From Pseudomonadota bacterium (GTDB taxonomy: Bacteria; Pseudomonadota; Alphaproteobacteria; Caulobacterales; Caulobacteraceae): a stretch of DNA of 11,260 nt. The notes beneath the pieces are model-generated. The model was not told the origin of the DNA. It made no database searches and saw only the letters and a list, made by a program, of their open reading frames with translations. The position numbers were made by a program, and so were the translations under genes. Location: positions 1 through 11,260 of the forward strand of contig JAEYNH010000044.1 in NCBI GenBank assembly GCA_023412655.1. Direction: 5' to 3'. Of this stretch, positions 1-6,815 are shown piece by piece (position 1 is the stretch's first letter; each line of letters begins with the position of its first letter).

Positions 1-2
1 CC

Positions 3-500
3 TGGGGGGGGGGCTGGTCTACGCCCCATCCCCGGCCCCCCGGCCGCGCCGCCGCCCTGGCCGACGAGATCGCCGCCGCGATCCGCGCCTCAGGCGGCTC
101 GCTGCTGCTCTCCTTCACCCGCCGGACCCCCAGCGCGGCCCGGGAAGCCATGTCCCTGCGCCTGAAGGACCTGCCGGGCGTGATCTGGGACGAGCGGCCG
201 CCCAACCCCTACTTCGCCTTCCTCGCCGCGGCGGACGCGGTCCTGGTGACCGAGGATTCCACCAACCTGGCGACCGACGCCGCCGCCACCGGCAAGCCCG
301 TGTACGTCCTGCCCATGACTGGCCGCAGCGAGAAGCTCGCCCGCTTCCACGCCGACCTGCAGGCCCGCGGCGCCTCCCGCCCCTTCGCCGGCCGCATCGA
401 GGCCTGGAGCTATCCGCCCCTGGCCGAAACCGACCGCGCGGCCGCCGAGGTGCTCGCCCGCTACGATGCCCGGGCGAAGGCCCTCCGCGTTCCCGCCTGA
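3..500 (+). CDS. ELM1/DUF1022 family protein, 3' part only
   Basis: This is the C-terminal part (about 165 residues visible) of a protein I assign to the mitochondrial-fission ELM1 / DUF1022 family. These proteins are common in alphaproteobacteria and have a glycosyltransferase-like fold, but their biochemical role is not settled. Seen in the sequence: a GGSLLLSFTRRTP stretch, then a VIWDERPPNPYFAFLAAADA block, a VTEDSTNLATDAAATGKPV block and a VLPM end, which match the family's order of conserved segments. The stop is TGA at 498-500. The true start lies left of the window; ATG at 150 is internal because the conserved frame continues upstream of it. The first bases contain a run of ten G (4-13), so the frame left of about position 40 is uncertain. 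The gene ends 55 bp before pseG on the same strand, so co-transcription is likely. Its link to glycosylation is by neighbourhood only. Confidence 0.8.
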   Translation, partial: WGGGWSTPHPRPPGRAAALADEIAAAIRASGGSLLLSFTRRTPSAAREAMSLRLKDLPGVIWDERPPNPYFAFLAAADAVLVTEDSTNLATDAAATGKPVYVLPMTGRSEKLARFHADLQARGASRPFAGRIEAWSYPPLAETDRAAAEVLARYDARAKALRVPA

Positions 501-508
501 CGCCGTTT

Positions 509-546
509 GCGATGCCCTTTGCAATTCGGGGCGCGATGGCCTTTGC
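509..546 (+). repeat. Two near-identical 14-bp direct repeats between the ELM1-type gene and pseG
   Basis: GCGATGCCCTTTGC (509-522) and GCGATGGCCTTTGC (533-546) differ at one base and lie 24 bp apart start to start. They occupy most of the 55-bp gap before the chosen pseG start at 556. The spacing, a little over two helical turns, would suit a dimeric regulator, but this is inference. A related string, TTTGCGATGGCCT, recurs at 1544-1556 inside pseG. Confidence 0.5.
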
Positions 547-555
547 TCCCCGCCC

Positions 556-1617
556 ATGAGTCTCCCACCCGGCAGTCTCCCGAGCGGTCCCCGCCTCCTG
601 TTCGTCGTCGACGCCGGCCAGAAGGTCGGCGGCGGCCATGTGATGCGCTCGCTCACCCTGGCCAAGGCGCTGGAGGCCCAGGGCGCGGCCGTCGCCTTCC
701 TCGGCCCCCCGGCCGCCGACGAGGTGCTGGAGACCTTCGCCCCGGACGTGGCCCGCCTGTCGGCCGCCTCGGCCGAGCCCCGGGACCTCGCCCTGGCGGT
801 AGGCCGCGAGCAGTTCGACGCCATCGTCTTCGACCACTACGGCCTTGGTGAGCGCGATCACCGCGCCATGGCCCAGGGCCGGCCCGTCCTGGTGATCGAC
901 GACCTGGCCGACCGGCCGTTGGGCGCCGACATCGTCCTCGACTCCGGCCCCGGCCGCACCGCCGCCGACTACGACGGCCTCATCCCCGATGGCGCGCGTC
1001 TGCTGCTCGGGCCGTCCTACGCCCCGGTGCGCCCGGAGTTCGCCGCCCTGCGCGAACCGGCCCTCGCCTGGCGCGGCGAGCCCGTCCAGCGCCTCCTGGT
1101 GTCCATGGGCATGACCGACGTGGGCGGGATCACCGCCCGGGTCGTCGAGCGCCTGCGCCCCCGCATCGGCGACGCCGGCCTCGACATCGTCCTCGGCGCC
1201 GGGGCGCCCAGCATCCCGAGCCTGGCCAAGATCGCCCGCCGCGACAACCGGCTGATGCTGCACGTCGACACGCCGCACATGGCCCGGCTCACCGCCGAGG
1301 CCGACATCGGCGTGGGCGCCGCCGGCTCCTCAACCTGGGAGCGCTGCGTCCTTGGCTTGCCTTCCGTCGCCATCGTCCTGGCGGACAACCAGCGCGCCGC
1401 CGCCCACGCCCTGGCCGAGCGCGGCGCGGCGATCGTCATCGACGCCGCCCAGGCCGACTTCGACGACGCCCTCGACCGCGCCGTCATGCGCCTCCTCCGG
1501 GACGCCGACCTGCGCCGCCGCATGGCCGCCGCCAGTTCCGAGATTTGCGATGGCCTAGGCGCCGGCCGCGTCGCCGAAACCTTCCTGAGACTGATCGCCG
1601 CCCGCGCCACCGCGTGA
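556..1617 (+). CDS. pseG: PseG: UDP-2,4-diacetamido-2,4,6-trideoxy-beta-L-altropyranose hydrolase
   Basis: PseG removes UDP from UDP-2,4-diacetamido-2,4,6-trideoxy-beta-L-altropyranose, giving the free sugar that PseI condenses with phosphoenolpyruvate in pseudaminic acid synthesis. It acts in the cytoplasm. Seen: an N-terminal GGGHVMRSLTLA motif (residues 25-36) whose His28 matches the proposed catalytic His of the family; DHYGLG (93-98); LGPSYAPVRPEF (152-163); and a C-terminal GAAGSSTWERCVLGLPS block (254-270) followed by ADNQ, the nucleotide-binding end of this GT-B-like fold. Length from 556 is 353 residues, normal for the family. An earlier in-frame ATG at 466 overlaps the upstream gene and adds 30 unconserved residues, so I chose 556, although no clear Shine-Dalgarno precedes it. 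The gene is probably transcribed with the ELM1-type gene. A NeuC/LegG-type epimerase is the alternative, but the sequence fits PseG better. Confidence 0.9.
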   Translation: MSLPPGSLPSGPRLLFVVDAGQKVGGGHVMRSLTLAKALEAQGAAVAFLGPPAADEVLETFAPDVARLSAASAEPRDLALAVGREQFDAIVFDHYGLGERDHRAMAQGRPVLVIDDLADRPLGADIVLDSGPGRTAADYDGLIPDGARLLLGPSYAPVRPEFAALREPALAWRGEPVQRLLVSMGMTDVGGITARVVERLRPRIGDAGLDIVLGAGAPSIPSLAKIARRDNRLMLHVDTPHMARLTAEADIGVGAAGSSTWERCVLGLPSVAIVLADNQRAAAHALAERGAAIVIDAAQADFDDALDRAVMRLLRDADLRRRMAAASSEICDGLGAGRVAETFLRLIAARATA

Positions 1618-1629
1618 CATTTCCGCTAA

Positions 1630-1635
1630 TTAACC
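1630..1635 (+). promoter_or_regulatory. Possible CtrA-type half-site upstream of the fusion gene
   Basis: TTAACC, inside the A/T-rich string CTAATTAACCC, stands out in the 66-bp gap between pseG and the fusion gene. It matches one half of the CtrA box TTAA-N7-TTAA, but the second half reads GAAC and is poor. The same TTAACCC word occurs at the other likely promoter region, at 9511. Weak evidence from sequence alone; it could also be an unrelated A/T-rich promoter element. Confidence 0.2.
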
Positions 1636-1667
1636 CTTCTGAACGCGACCGCCGTTAGCTTGTCGGC

Positions 1668-1675
1668 GGGAGGGG
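1668..1675 (+). promoter_or_regulatory. Ribosome binding site deciding the start of the fusion gene
   Basis: GGGAGGGG is a strong Shine-Dalgarno. It lies 8 bases before ATG 1684 and only 2 bases before ATG 1678, so it favours 1684. It rules out TTG 1660, which lies upstream of it. Confidence 0.65.
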
Positions 1676-1683
1676 TGATGGGC

Positions 1684-3240
1684 ATGAGCGAAGCTTTGCA
1701 GACGGGGGCGGCCGAGGCCGCGCGGGGCGCCGTGCGCCTGACGCCCCTGCAGACGATCCCGATGGAGAACGGCATCCTCGGCGTCGCCGAGGTTTCCAAG
1801 CATATCGGCTTCCCGGTTCACCGCGCCTACTACATCCGCGACGTGCCCCGGGGCTCGGGCCGCGGCGGCCACGGACACAAGGCCCTGCGCCAGGCCTTCC
1901 TCTGCCTGCGCGGCAGCTTCTCGCTCTCGATCACCCGCCACGGTCACACCGAGACCGTGGTCCTCGACCGGCCTGACGTCGCTGCCGTGGTCGAGCCCGG
2001 CTGCTGGCGCGACCTTGCCGACTTCTCGGACGACTCCGTGGTCATGGTCCTGGCCTCCGACGAGTACGACGAGGCCGACTACATCCGCAGCTACCACGAC
2101 TTCCTGCGCTGGGAGGCCGAGGCCGAGCCGGTGCGCGCCGTCCCGTACCTCGATCTCTCCCGCGGGGCCCGGGAGATGACCGCGGAGCTTGAGCTGGTCA
2201 CCCGCCGGGTGATCCGCTCGGGCCACTTCATCGGCGGGGCGGAGGTCGAGCGGTTCGAGACCCGCTTCGCCGCCTATTGCGGGGCTGGGCAGATGATCGG
2301 CGCCGGCAACGGCCTCGACGCCCTGGTCCTCGCGCTCCGCGCCTGGGACATCGGGCCGGGCGACGAGGTGGTGATGCCCGCCCATACCTTCATCGCCACG
2401 GCCCTGGCCGTCGACGAGGTGGGCGCAACGCCCGTGCTGGCGGACGTGGAACCGGACACCGGGCTTTTGGACGTGGACCGCCTTGCCGAGGTCCTCACCG
2501 ACCGCACCCGCGCGGTGATCCCCGTGCATCTTTACGGCCTTCCGGTGGACATGGACGCCCTGCGGGCGGCTCTCGCCGGCCGCGACATCCGCATCCTTGA
2601 GGACGCCTGCCAGGCCCACGGCGCGCGCTACAAGGGCCGCCGATGCGGCGGCCTGGGCGACGCCGCCGCCTTCAGCTTCTATCCCACCAAGAACCTCGGC
2701 GCCCTCGGCGACGGCGGCGGCCTGACCACCGACGATCCCGCCCTGGCCGAACGGGTGCGGATGTTGGGCAACTACGGCTCCCGGGTGAAGTACGCCCACG
2801 AGCTTGTCGGCCGGAACTCGCGTCTCGATCCCCTCCAGGCGGCCGTCCTCGACTTCAAGCTCGACCGCCTGGACGGATGGAACGCCCGCCGGCGCGAGCT
2901 GGCCCGGCGCTATTTCGCCGCCCTGTCCGACCTGCCGGCCCTGCACCTGCCGACGGTGCGCCCCTTCGCCGAGCCGGTCTGGCACGTCTTCCCGGTTCGC
3001 GCCCCCGGGGTCCGCGACGACCTCCAGGCGTTCCTCGCCGAGCACGGAGTCGGCACGAACGTGCACTATCCCACGCCGATCCACCTCCAGCCCTGCTACG
3101 CGGGCCGCTGGCGGGCCGGCGACTATCCGGCTGCGGAAGCGTTTGCGGGTTCTGTGCTCAGCCTGCCGCTGGACCAGACCCACACCGAGGCCGAGATCGA
3201 CTTCGTGATCGCCAAGGTGCGCGCGTTCTTCAGCGCGTGA
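1684..3240 (+). CDS. Fused FdtA-like dTDP-sugar 3,4-ketoisomerase and FdtB-like DegT/DnrJ/EryC1/StrS aminotransferase
   Basis: A 518-residue two-domain enzyme. Residues about 18-140 are a WxcM/FdtA-type cupin: RGGHGHKALRQAF carries the His pair (His63, His65) proposed as catalytic in FdtA, and it closes with a YDEADYIRSYHDFLRWE-like end. Residues about 148-518 are a fold-type I PLP aminotransferase: FIGGAEVERFE, GNGLDAL, MPAHTFIATALA, EDACQAHGA (Asp307 for the pyridine nitrogen), SFYPTKNLGALGDGG (Schiff-base Lys336) and VHYPTPIHLQPCY. In the Fdt pathway FdtA isomerises dTDP-4-oxo-6-deoxyglucose to the 3-oxo sugar and FdtB aminates C3, giving dTDP-Fuc3N (or Qui3N). These two enzymes are usually separate; here they would act in sequence on one chain. 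ATG 1684 is chosen for its ribosome site. ATG 1678 and TTG 1660 are alternatives. The 3' end overlaps the convergent GT61 gene by 11 bp. Exact sugar stereochemistry cannot be read from sequence. Confidence 0.88.
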   Translation: MSEALQTGAAEAARGAVRLTPLQTIPMENGILGVAEVSKHIGFPVHRAYYIRDVPRGSGRGGHGHKALRQAFLCLRGSFSLSITRHGHTETVVLDRPDVAAVVEPGCWRDLADFSDDSVVMVLASDEYDEADYIRSYHDFLRWEAEAEPVRAVPYLDLSRGAREMTAELELVTRRVIRSGHFIGGAEVERFETRFAAYCGAGQMIGAGNGLDALVLALRAWDIGPGDEVVMPAHTFIATALAVDEVGATPVLADVEPDTGLLDVDRLAEVLTDRTRAVIPVHLYGLPVDMDALRAALAGRDIRILEDACQAHGARYKGRRCGGLGDAAAFSFYPTKNLGALGDGGGLTTDDPALAERVRMLGNYGSRVKYAHELVGRNSRLDPLQAAVLDFKLDRLDGWNARRRELARRYFAALSDLPALHLPTVRPFAEPVWHVFPVRAPGVRDDLQAFLAEHGVGTNVHYPTPIHLQPCYAGRWRAGDYPAAEAFAGSVLSLPLDQTHTEAEIDFVIAKVRAFFSA

Positions 3241-4414
3241 GAGCCAGGGCCTGATCGACCCCGGCCAGGACGTCCTTCGCCTCTACGCGGAAGTCTTGGT
3301 GCAGGGCCATGGGATGCCAGGGGTCGGCGAGGACTTTCACCTGCGGCCCGCTCACATGCACCACCGGCCCCGCGCCCGCGGCCGCCGACATATGCCGCCA
3401 GTACCAGTAGGCGGTCTGCGCGAAGCGGGGCATCAGCACGACGATAGGGCAGTCGGGCCGGCAGAAGATCAGGTTGGCCATGGCGGCTCCGGTCGCCCCC
3501 ACCACCATGCCGGCTTCGGAATAGGCGGCGACCTGCTCCTCGACCGTCAACCGTTCGGGCTCGATGACCTGGAAGCCGCGGGCCACGAGCGCGGCCTGGA
3601 TCTCGTCCTCGTTGACCAACCGTCGGACCCCGCTGTTGCGGCGCACGAACCATTTCGGCCGGCCGCCGCTAGGCTTGGTCCGGACGCCCGCGCGCAGCAT
3701 CCGCACCATGCGTTGCATGGCCACCGGGGAGAAGCGGCCATGGACGATTTCCTCGATCGGCTGCCCCTCCCGAAGCTTGTAGGGCACGTACCCCGCCACG
3801 GAGACGTGATGCAGCCGCCCTACCCGAGCCAGGTGCCCCTTGGCGAGCCGATACGTGGGCCAGTCGCCCGCGATCAGTTGCACCGTACGCGACAGGTTCG
3901 GATGCAGGTCCAGGTCCAGCAGCATCGGCGTCCGCGGCCCGCCATCGGCGACGAGTGCAGCGATCCGCGGCAACACTTCCGTCAGCCAATGCGCGTAATT
4001 GGCAGCCGTATGATCCGTGAAGGCGGCAGCCTCCGGCAAATAGTAGGCGTAGAACGGATCGTAGCTGGCCCAGGCCGCGGTAGAGCCATCAGCGGCGCAC
4101 CCCAGCTCGCGAAGTAGATGTTCGGGCAAGACATGTCGGGCCATGTCGATCATCTCGTGCCGCAGGATGGCCGATGGCGTCGTGAGCAGGTTGGAGCAAC
4201 CGCGGACCACCACGTCCGGGATTTCGGTGCGGGTCAGTTCCGGAACGTCGAAACTGCCCGACCCCGCAGGATAGAAGCCGGCGTCGGCCTGCGGCTGAAC
4301 AAGCGCGTCCCCGAGGCTGACCGTGCTTGGCTCGTCGAGTTCGCGGCGCCGCAATCCCTGCGCGCCAGCATAGAGTTCTGTCGTCGTGAACGGCAGAGGC
4401 AGCGGCTCGAACAT
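3230..4414 (-). CDS. Glycosyltransferase family 61 (DUF563-type) protein
   Basis: A 394-residue protein of the GT61 type, a family that includes bacterial capsule or surface-polysaccharide transferases and plant xylosyltransferases. Seen: an N-terminal region without recognised motifs (1-130); HTAANYAHWLTEVLPRI (135-151), the family's N-[YF]-x-H-W segment; KWFVRRN and RRLVNEDEI (254-272); and near the C-terminus VVGATGAAMANLIFCRP (304-320) followed by VVLMP, the typical nucleotide-sugar side of the fold. No signal peptide or membrane span is obvious, so a cytoplasmic enzyme is likely. ATG at 4414 is preceded by GGAG (4419-4422 on the minus strand) at 4-base spacing. It is convergent with the fusion gene (11-bp overlap) and divergent from the TPR gene at 4507. 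Donor and acceptor are unknown; the neighbours suggest a Pse or 3-amino-dideoxyhexose-containing glycan. Confidence 0.82.
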   Translation of the reverse strand: MFEPLPLPFTTTELYAGAQGLRRRELDEPSTVSLGDALVQPQADAGFYPAGSGSFDVPELTRTEIPDVVVRGCSNLLTTPSAILRHEMIDMARHVLPEHLLRELGCAADGSTAAWASYDPFYAYYLPEAAAFTDHTAANYAHWLTEVLPRIAALVADGGPRTPMLLDLDLHPNLSRTVQLIAGDWPTYRLAKGHLARVGRLHHVSVAGYVPYKLREGQPIEEIVHGRFSPVAMQRMVRMLRAGVRTKPSGGRPKWFVRRNSGVRRLVNEDEIQAALVARGFQVIEPERLTVEEQVAAYSEAGMVVGATGAAMANLIFCRPDCPIVVLMPRFAQTAYWYWRHMSAAAGAGPVVHVSGPQVKVLADPWHPMALHQDFRVEAKDVLAGVDQALALTR

Positions 4415-4506
4415 GCGACTCCAGACCCGAGGATGATGACTTCACCACCGCCGCGGCAGATGATCTGCGTCACAAAACCCGATTCCCCGTAAGGACAAAC
4501 GCTGGC
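4415..4506. promoter_or_regulatory. Divergent intergenic region likely holding two promoters
   Basis: These 92 bp separate the GT61 gene (minus) from the TPR gene (plus), so each must start transcription here or depend on distant promoters. The stretch is less GC-rich than the genes around it near 4461-4500. AAGGA at 4491-4495 is a plausible ribosome site for the TPR gene, at a long 11-base spacing. I see no convincing -35/-10 pair, sigma-54 element or CtrA box. Confidence 0.4.
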
Positions 4507-6045
4507 ATGTCGCCGTCAGAAGCCGCCGCGGCCGAACCTGTCGGCGCCTCGACTTTCCTCCGTCAGGCGGCTGCGGCCGAGGCCAAGGGCCAAGTGACCG
4601 CCGCCTTCAACCTCTACCGGGCCGCCATGGCGGTCGCCGCGCATCGCGGCGAAGTTGCTCCAGCCCTGGCCGGCTTCGCCCGCCGGGTGGAGTACCTGCC
4701 GCTGGCCGAACAAACCCTTGGCGAATACGCCGGGACGGACGCGCCTGTCGGCCTGCTCATCGAACTGGCGGCCGTGCAAGGCGATCAGGGGGCCTTCGAC
4801 CGCGCCCAGGCCACCCTCGGCGCCGCCCTGGAGGCGAGGCCGGAGGAGGCCCGGCTGTGGAGCGCCCTCGGCTGGCTGCTCTGCCGCCAGGGCCGGCACG
4901 CGGAAGCGGTGGTCTTCCTGGAAGAGGCGCTACGGCTCGATCCGGAGCTCGTCCAGGCCAATGACATACTGGCCGACGTGATCGCGCTCACTGGCGGCGA
5001 CCTTGCGCGCGCGCTGTCGCTAGGGGAAGCGGCCCGCGCCGCCGCCTCCAAGGCCGAGTTGCCCGAGATCACCGCCGCCCATGCCCGGCGCCTCCTGGCC
5101 GCCGGCCATCTGCCGGAAGGCCTGGCCGCCTTCGCCGCCGGCGCGGCTGGCGATACCGCGCTCGTCACTCACCGCCTCGCCGCGCCCCGCTGGCGGATCG
5201 GGTCGCCCGCGCCCGGCCAGGTGGTGGTTTTCGGCGAGGAGGCCCTTGCCGACGAGATCCTGCTGGCAAGCCTCGTGCCGACCCTGCCGCGGGCCGCAGC
5301 CCCCTACATCCTGGCGGTCGGCGGTTGCTGGCGCAGCCTCGCCGAGCGCTCGTTTCCCCAGACGCATGTGGTGCTTCGCCTAAGTCGCGCCGGGAACACT
5401 CGTCCTCTGCGCGCTGCGGCGCTCGACAGCGTGCAGATCCATGCCGGCAAGCTGGTCAGCGCCTTCACGACCCTGCGCGAGCTCCTGCCCGTCCAGCGTC
5501 TGTCCGGCGCGGGCTTCGCGCCCGCTCCCTACCTCATTCCCCATCCGGGTCAGGTGACCTACTGGCGCGCCTGGCTCGACACCCTCGGACCGGGCCTCAA
5601 GGTGGGTGTCCAGCGTCACCTCGATCCCCATCGGCCTGAATGGGAGGCGCCGCCCGCGGCCCTGCTCCACCCTGCCCTGCTCCGCGACGGCGTGCGCCTG
5701 GTGGATCTGCCGGCCGCGGGCGCGGTTCAGACGGACGCGCCGACCGCTTTCGCGCTCCCTCCGGGCCTGGAGGCGGACGACCTTGATGGCCTCGCCGCCC
5801 TGACCGCCGCCTTGGACGTGGTCGTCGGCCCCGCCGGCCTCACCACCTATGTCGCCGGCGGCGTGGGGGCGCGGACCTTCATCCTGGCGCCGCCCCGCCA
5901 CTGGGCCATGCTGGGCACCGACGGCTATCCCTGGTTCTCCCGCGCGCGCGCCTTCACGGCGGACGCCATCCACGACTGGGACCGGGCCGTCGCCGATCTT
6001 TCCGACGCCCTCTCCCACCTCGTGGGCGGGGCCGGGAACGCCTGA
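4507..6045 (+). CDS. TPR protein with C-terminal GT9-like (heptosyltransferase-fold) domain
   Basis: A 512-residue soluble bipartite protein. Residues about 15-190 form tetratricopeptide-like helical repeats; the clearest is ARLWSALGWLLCRQGRHAEA followed by EEALRLDPE (about 117-146). Residues about 235-510 resemble the C-terminal domain found after TPR arrays in many bacterial proteins annotated as GT9-like: VVVFGEEALADEILLASLVPTLP corresponds to the family's GEQGLGDEIMFAS region, LDVVVGPAGLTTYVAGGVGARTF to the segment usually reading D-VVS-(D/N)TT-AHLAG-LG, and DGYPWFSRARAF to the PWYP segment. Several usually conserved residues differ, so the catalytic state is open. No membrane segment is seen. 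The acyltransferase gene follows after 19 bp, so the two are probably one operon. The architecture recalls FlmG, the TPR-containing flagellin glycosyltransferase of Caulobacter; orthology is not established. Confidence 0.78.
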   Translation: MSPSEAAAAEPVGASTFLRQAAAAEAKGQVTAAFNLYRAAMAVAAHRGEVAPALAGFARRVEYLPLAEQTLGEYAGTDAPVGLLIELAAVQGDQGAFDRAQATLGAALEARPEEARLWSALGWLLCRQGRHAEAVVFLEEALRLDPELVQANDILADVIALTGGDLARALSLGEAARAAASKAELPEITAAHARRLLAAGHLPEGLAAFAAGAAGDTALVTHRLAAPRWRIGSPAPGQVVVFGEEALADEILLASLVPTLPRAAAPYILAVGGCWRSLAERSFPQTHVVLRLSRAGNTRPLRAAALDSVQIHAGKLVSAFTTLRELLPVQRLSGAGFAPAPYLIPHPGQVTYWRAWLDTLGPGLKVGVQRHLDPHRPEWEAPPAALLHPALLRDGVRLVDLPAAGAVQTDAPTAFALPPGLEADDLDGLAALTAALDVVVGPAGLTTYVAGGVGARTFILAPPRHWAMLGTDGYPWFSRARAFTADAIHDWDRAVADLSDALSHLVGGAGNA

Positions 6046-6064
6046 AACCGGCTGGGGAGCCAGA

Positions 6065-6811
6065 ATGAACATCCATCCTACCGCCTATGTGGACCCCGCC
6101 GCCGATATCGGAGCCGGGGCCGATATCGGCCCATTCACCATCGTTCACGCCAACGTCCGGATCGGTCCTGGCGCGGTCATCGGCTCGCATTGCGAAATCG
6201 GCCTGCCGACACCGCTGGCGCAGGGGCGGCCGCTTGTCCTCGGCGCTGAGGCGACCATCCGCTCGCACAGCGTCTTCTACGAAGGGTCCACCTTCGGCGA
6301 CGGCGTCACCACCGGTCACCGCGTGACCATCCGCGAGGGCGTTCAGTGTGGACGCAATCCGCAGTTCGGCACTCTTACCGACGTGCAGGGCGACTGCGTG
6401 ATCGGCGACTACTTCCGCAGTCATTCCAACGTGCACATCGGCAAGCGGTCGACCATCGGCGACTTCGTCTGGATCTTTCCCTACGTGGTGCTCACCAACG
6501 ATCCCACCCCGCCCAGCGAGGTGCTCGTCGGCGCCACCCTCAAGGACTACAGCGTCGTGGCCACCATGTCGGTGGTTCTGCCGGGGGTCACGGTCGGCGA
6601 ACACGCTCTCGTGGGGGCCATGAGCACCGTGAGCCGCGATGTGCCCGACCGGATGCTGGCAGCGGGCAACCCGGCCAAGCCGATCCGCTCGGTGGAGGAG
6701 ATTCGCCTGCGGGACGGGACCGGCCGTGCAGCCTATCCCTGGCCGCGCCACTTCCGCCGTGGCTATCCGCCTGAAGCCTTGGCCGCCTGGGACGCCCCCG
6801 CCGAGGGCTGA
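6065..6811 (+). CDS. Left-handed beta-helix (hexapeptide-repeat) sugar N-acyltransferase, FdtC/QdtC-like candidate
   Basis: A 248-residue acyltransferase of the LbH superfamily. It probably transfers an acetyl (or other acyl) group from CoA to an amino sugar nucleotide. Seen: NIHPTAYVDPAADIG at the start, typical of the fold; successive hexapeptide turns (ADIGAG, ADIGPF, VRIGPG, AVIGSH); an extended loop near EGSTFGDGVTTGHRVTIREG; a second set of turns (NVHIGKRSTIGDFVWIFPYV); and the usual closing VVLPGVTVGEHALVGA with AAGNPAKPIR. ATG 6065 is preceded by GGGGAG (6054-6059) at 5-base spacing; the frame is open further upstream, but only inside the preceding gene. It lies downstream of the TPR/GT9-like gene. 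Given the FdtA-FdtB fusion nearby, N-acylation at C3 of a dTDP-3-amino-3,6-dideoxyhexose is a reasonable inference. Acetylation of another sugar cannot be excluded. Only 4 bp separate its stop from the convergent GT41-type gene. Confidence 0.85.
   Translation: MNIHPTAYVDPAADIGAGADIGPFTIVHANVRIGPGAVIGSHCEIGLPTPLAQGRPLVLGAEATIRSHSVFYEGSTFGDGVTTGHRVTIREGVQCGRNPQFGTLTDVQGDCVIGDYFRSHSNVHIGKRSTIGDFVWIFPYVVLTNDPTPPSEVLVGATLKDYSVVATMSVVLPGVTVGEHALVGAMSTVSRDVPDRMLAAGNPAKPIRSVEEIRLRDGTGRAAYPWPRHFRRGYPPEALAAWDAPAEG
6101..6129 (+). repeat. 18-bp-period repeat encoding tandem hexapeptide turns
   Basis: GCCGATATCGG occurs at 6101-6111 and again at 6119-6129, exactly six codons apart. Both encode the ADIG hexapeptide turn of the acyltransferase. 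Each contains the palindrome CCGATATCGG. This is protein repeat structure showing at DNA level, not a separate element. Confidence 0.6.
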
Positions 6812-6815
6812 AAGC

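Noticed and set aside
466..555. Upstream extension of pseG to ATG 466
   Set aside because: It would overlap the ELM1-type gene by 35 bp and add 30 residues with no family similarity; ATG 556 gives the usual N-terminus.
501..556. Sigma-54 promoter suggested by TGGC and TTTGC strings before pseG
   Set aside because: The GG and GC elements are not at the required -24/-12 spacing.
115..1278. Open frame of 387 codons on the minus strand
   Set aside because: Antisense to the ELM1-type gene and pseG, with compositionally biased translation and no motif.
1630..3183. Open frame of 517 codons on the minus strand
   Set aside because: Antisense to the FdtA-FdtB fusion gene, with a low-complexity Gly/Val/Ala/His-rich translation and no recognisable domain.
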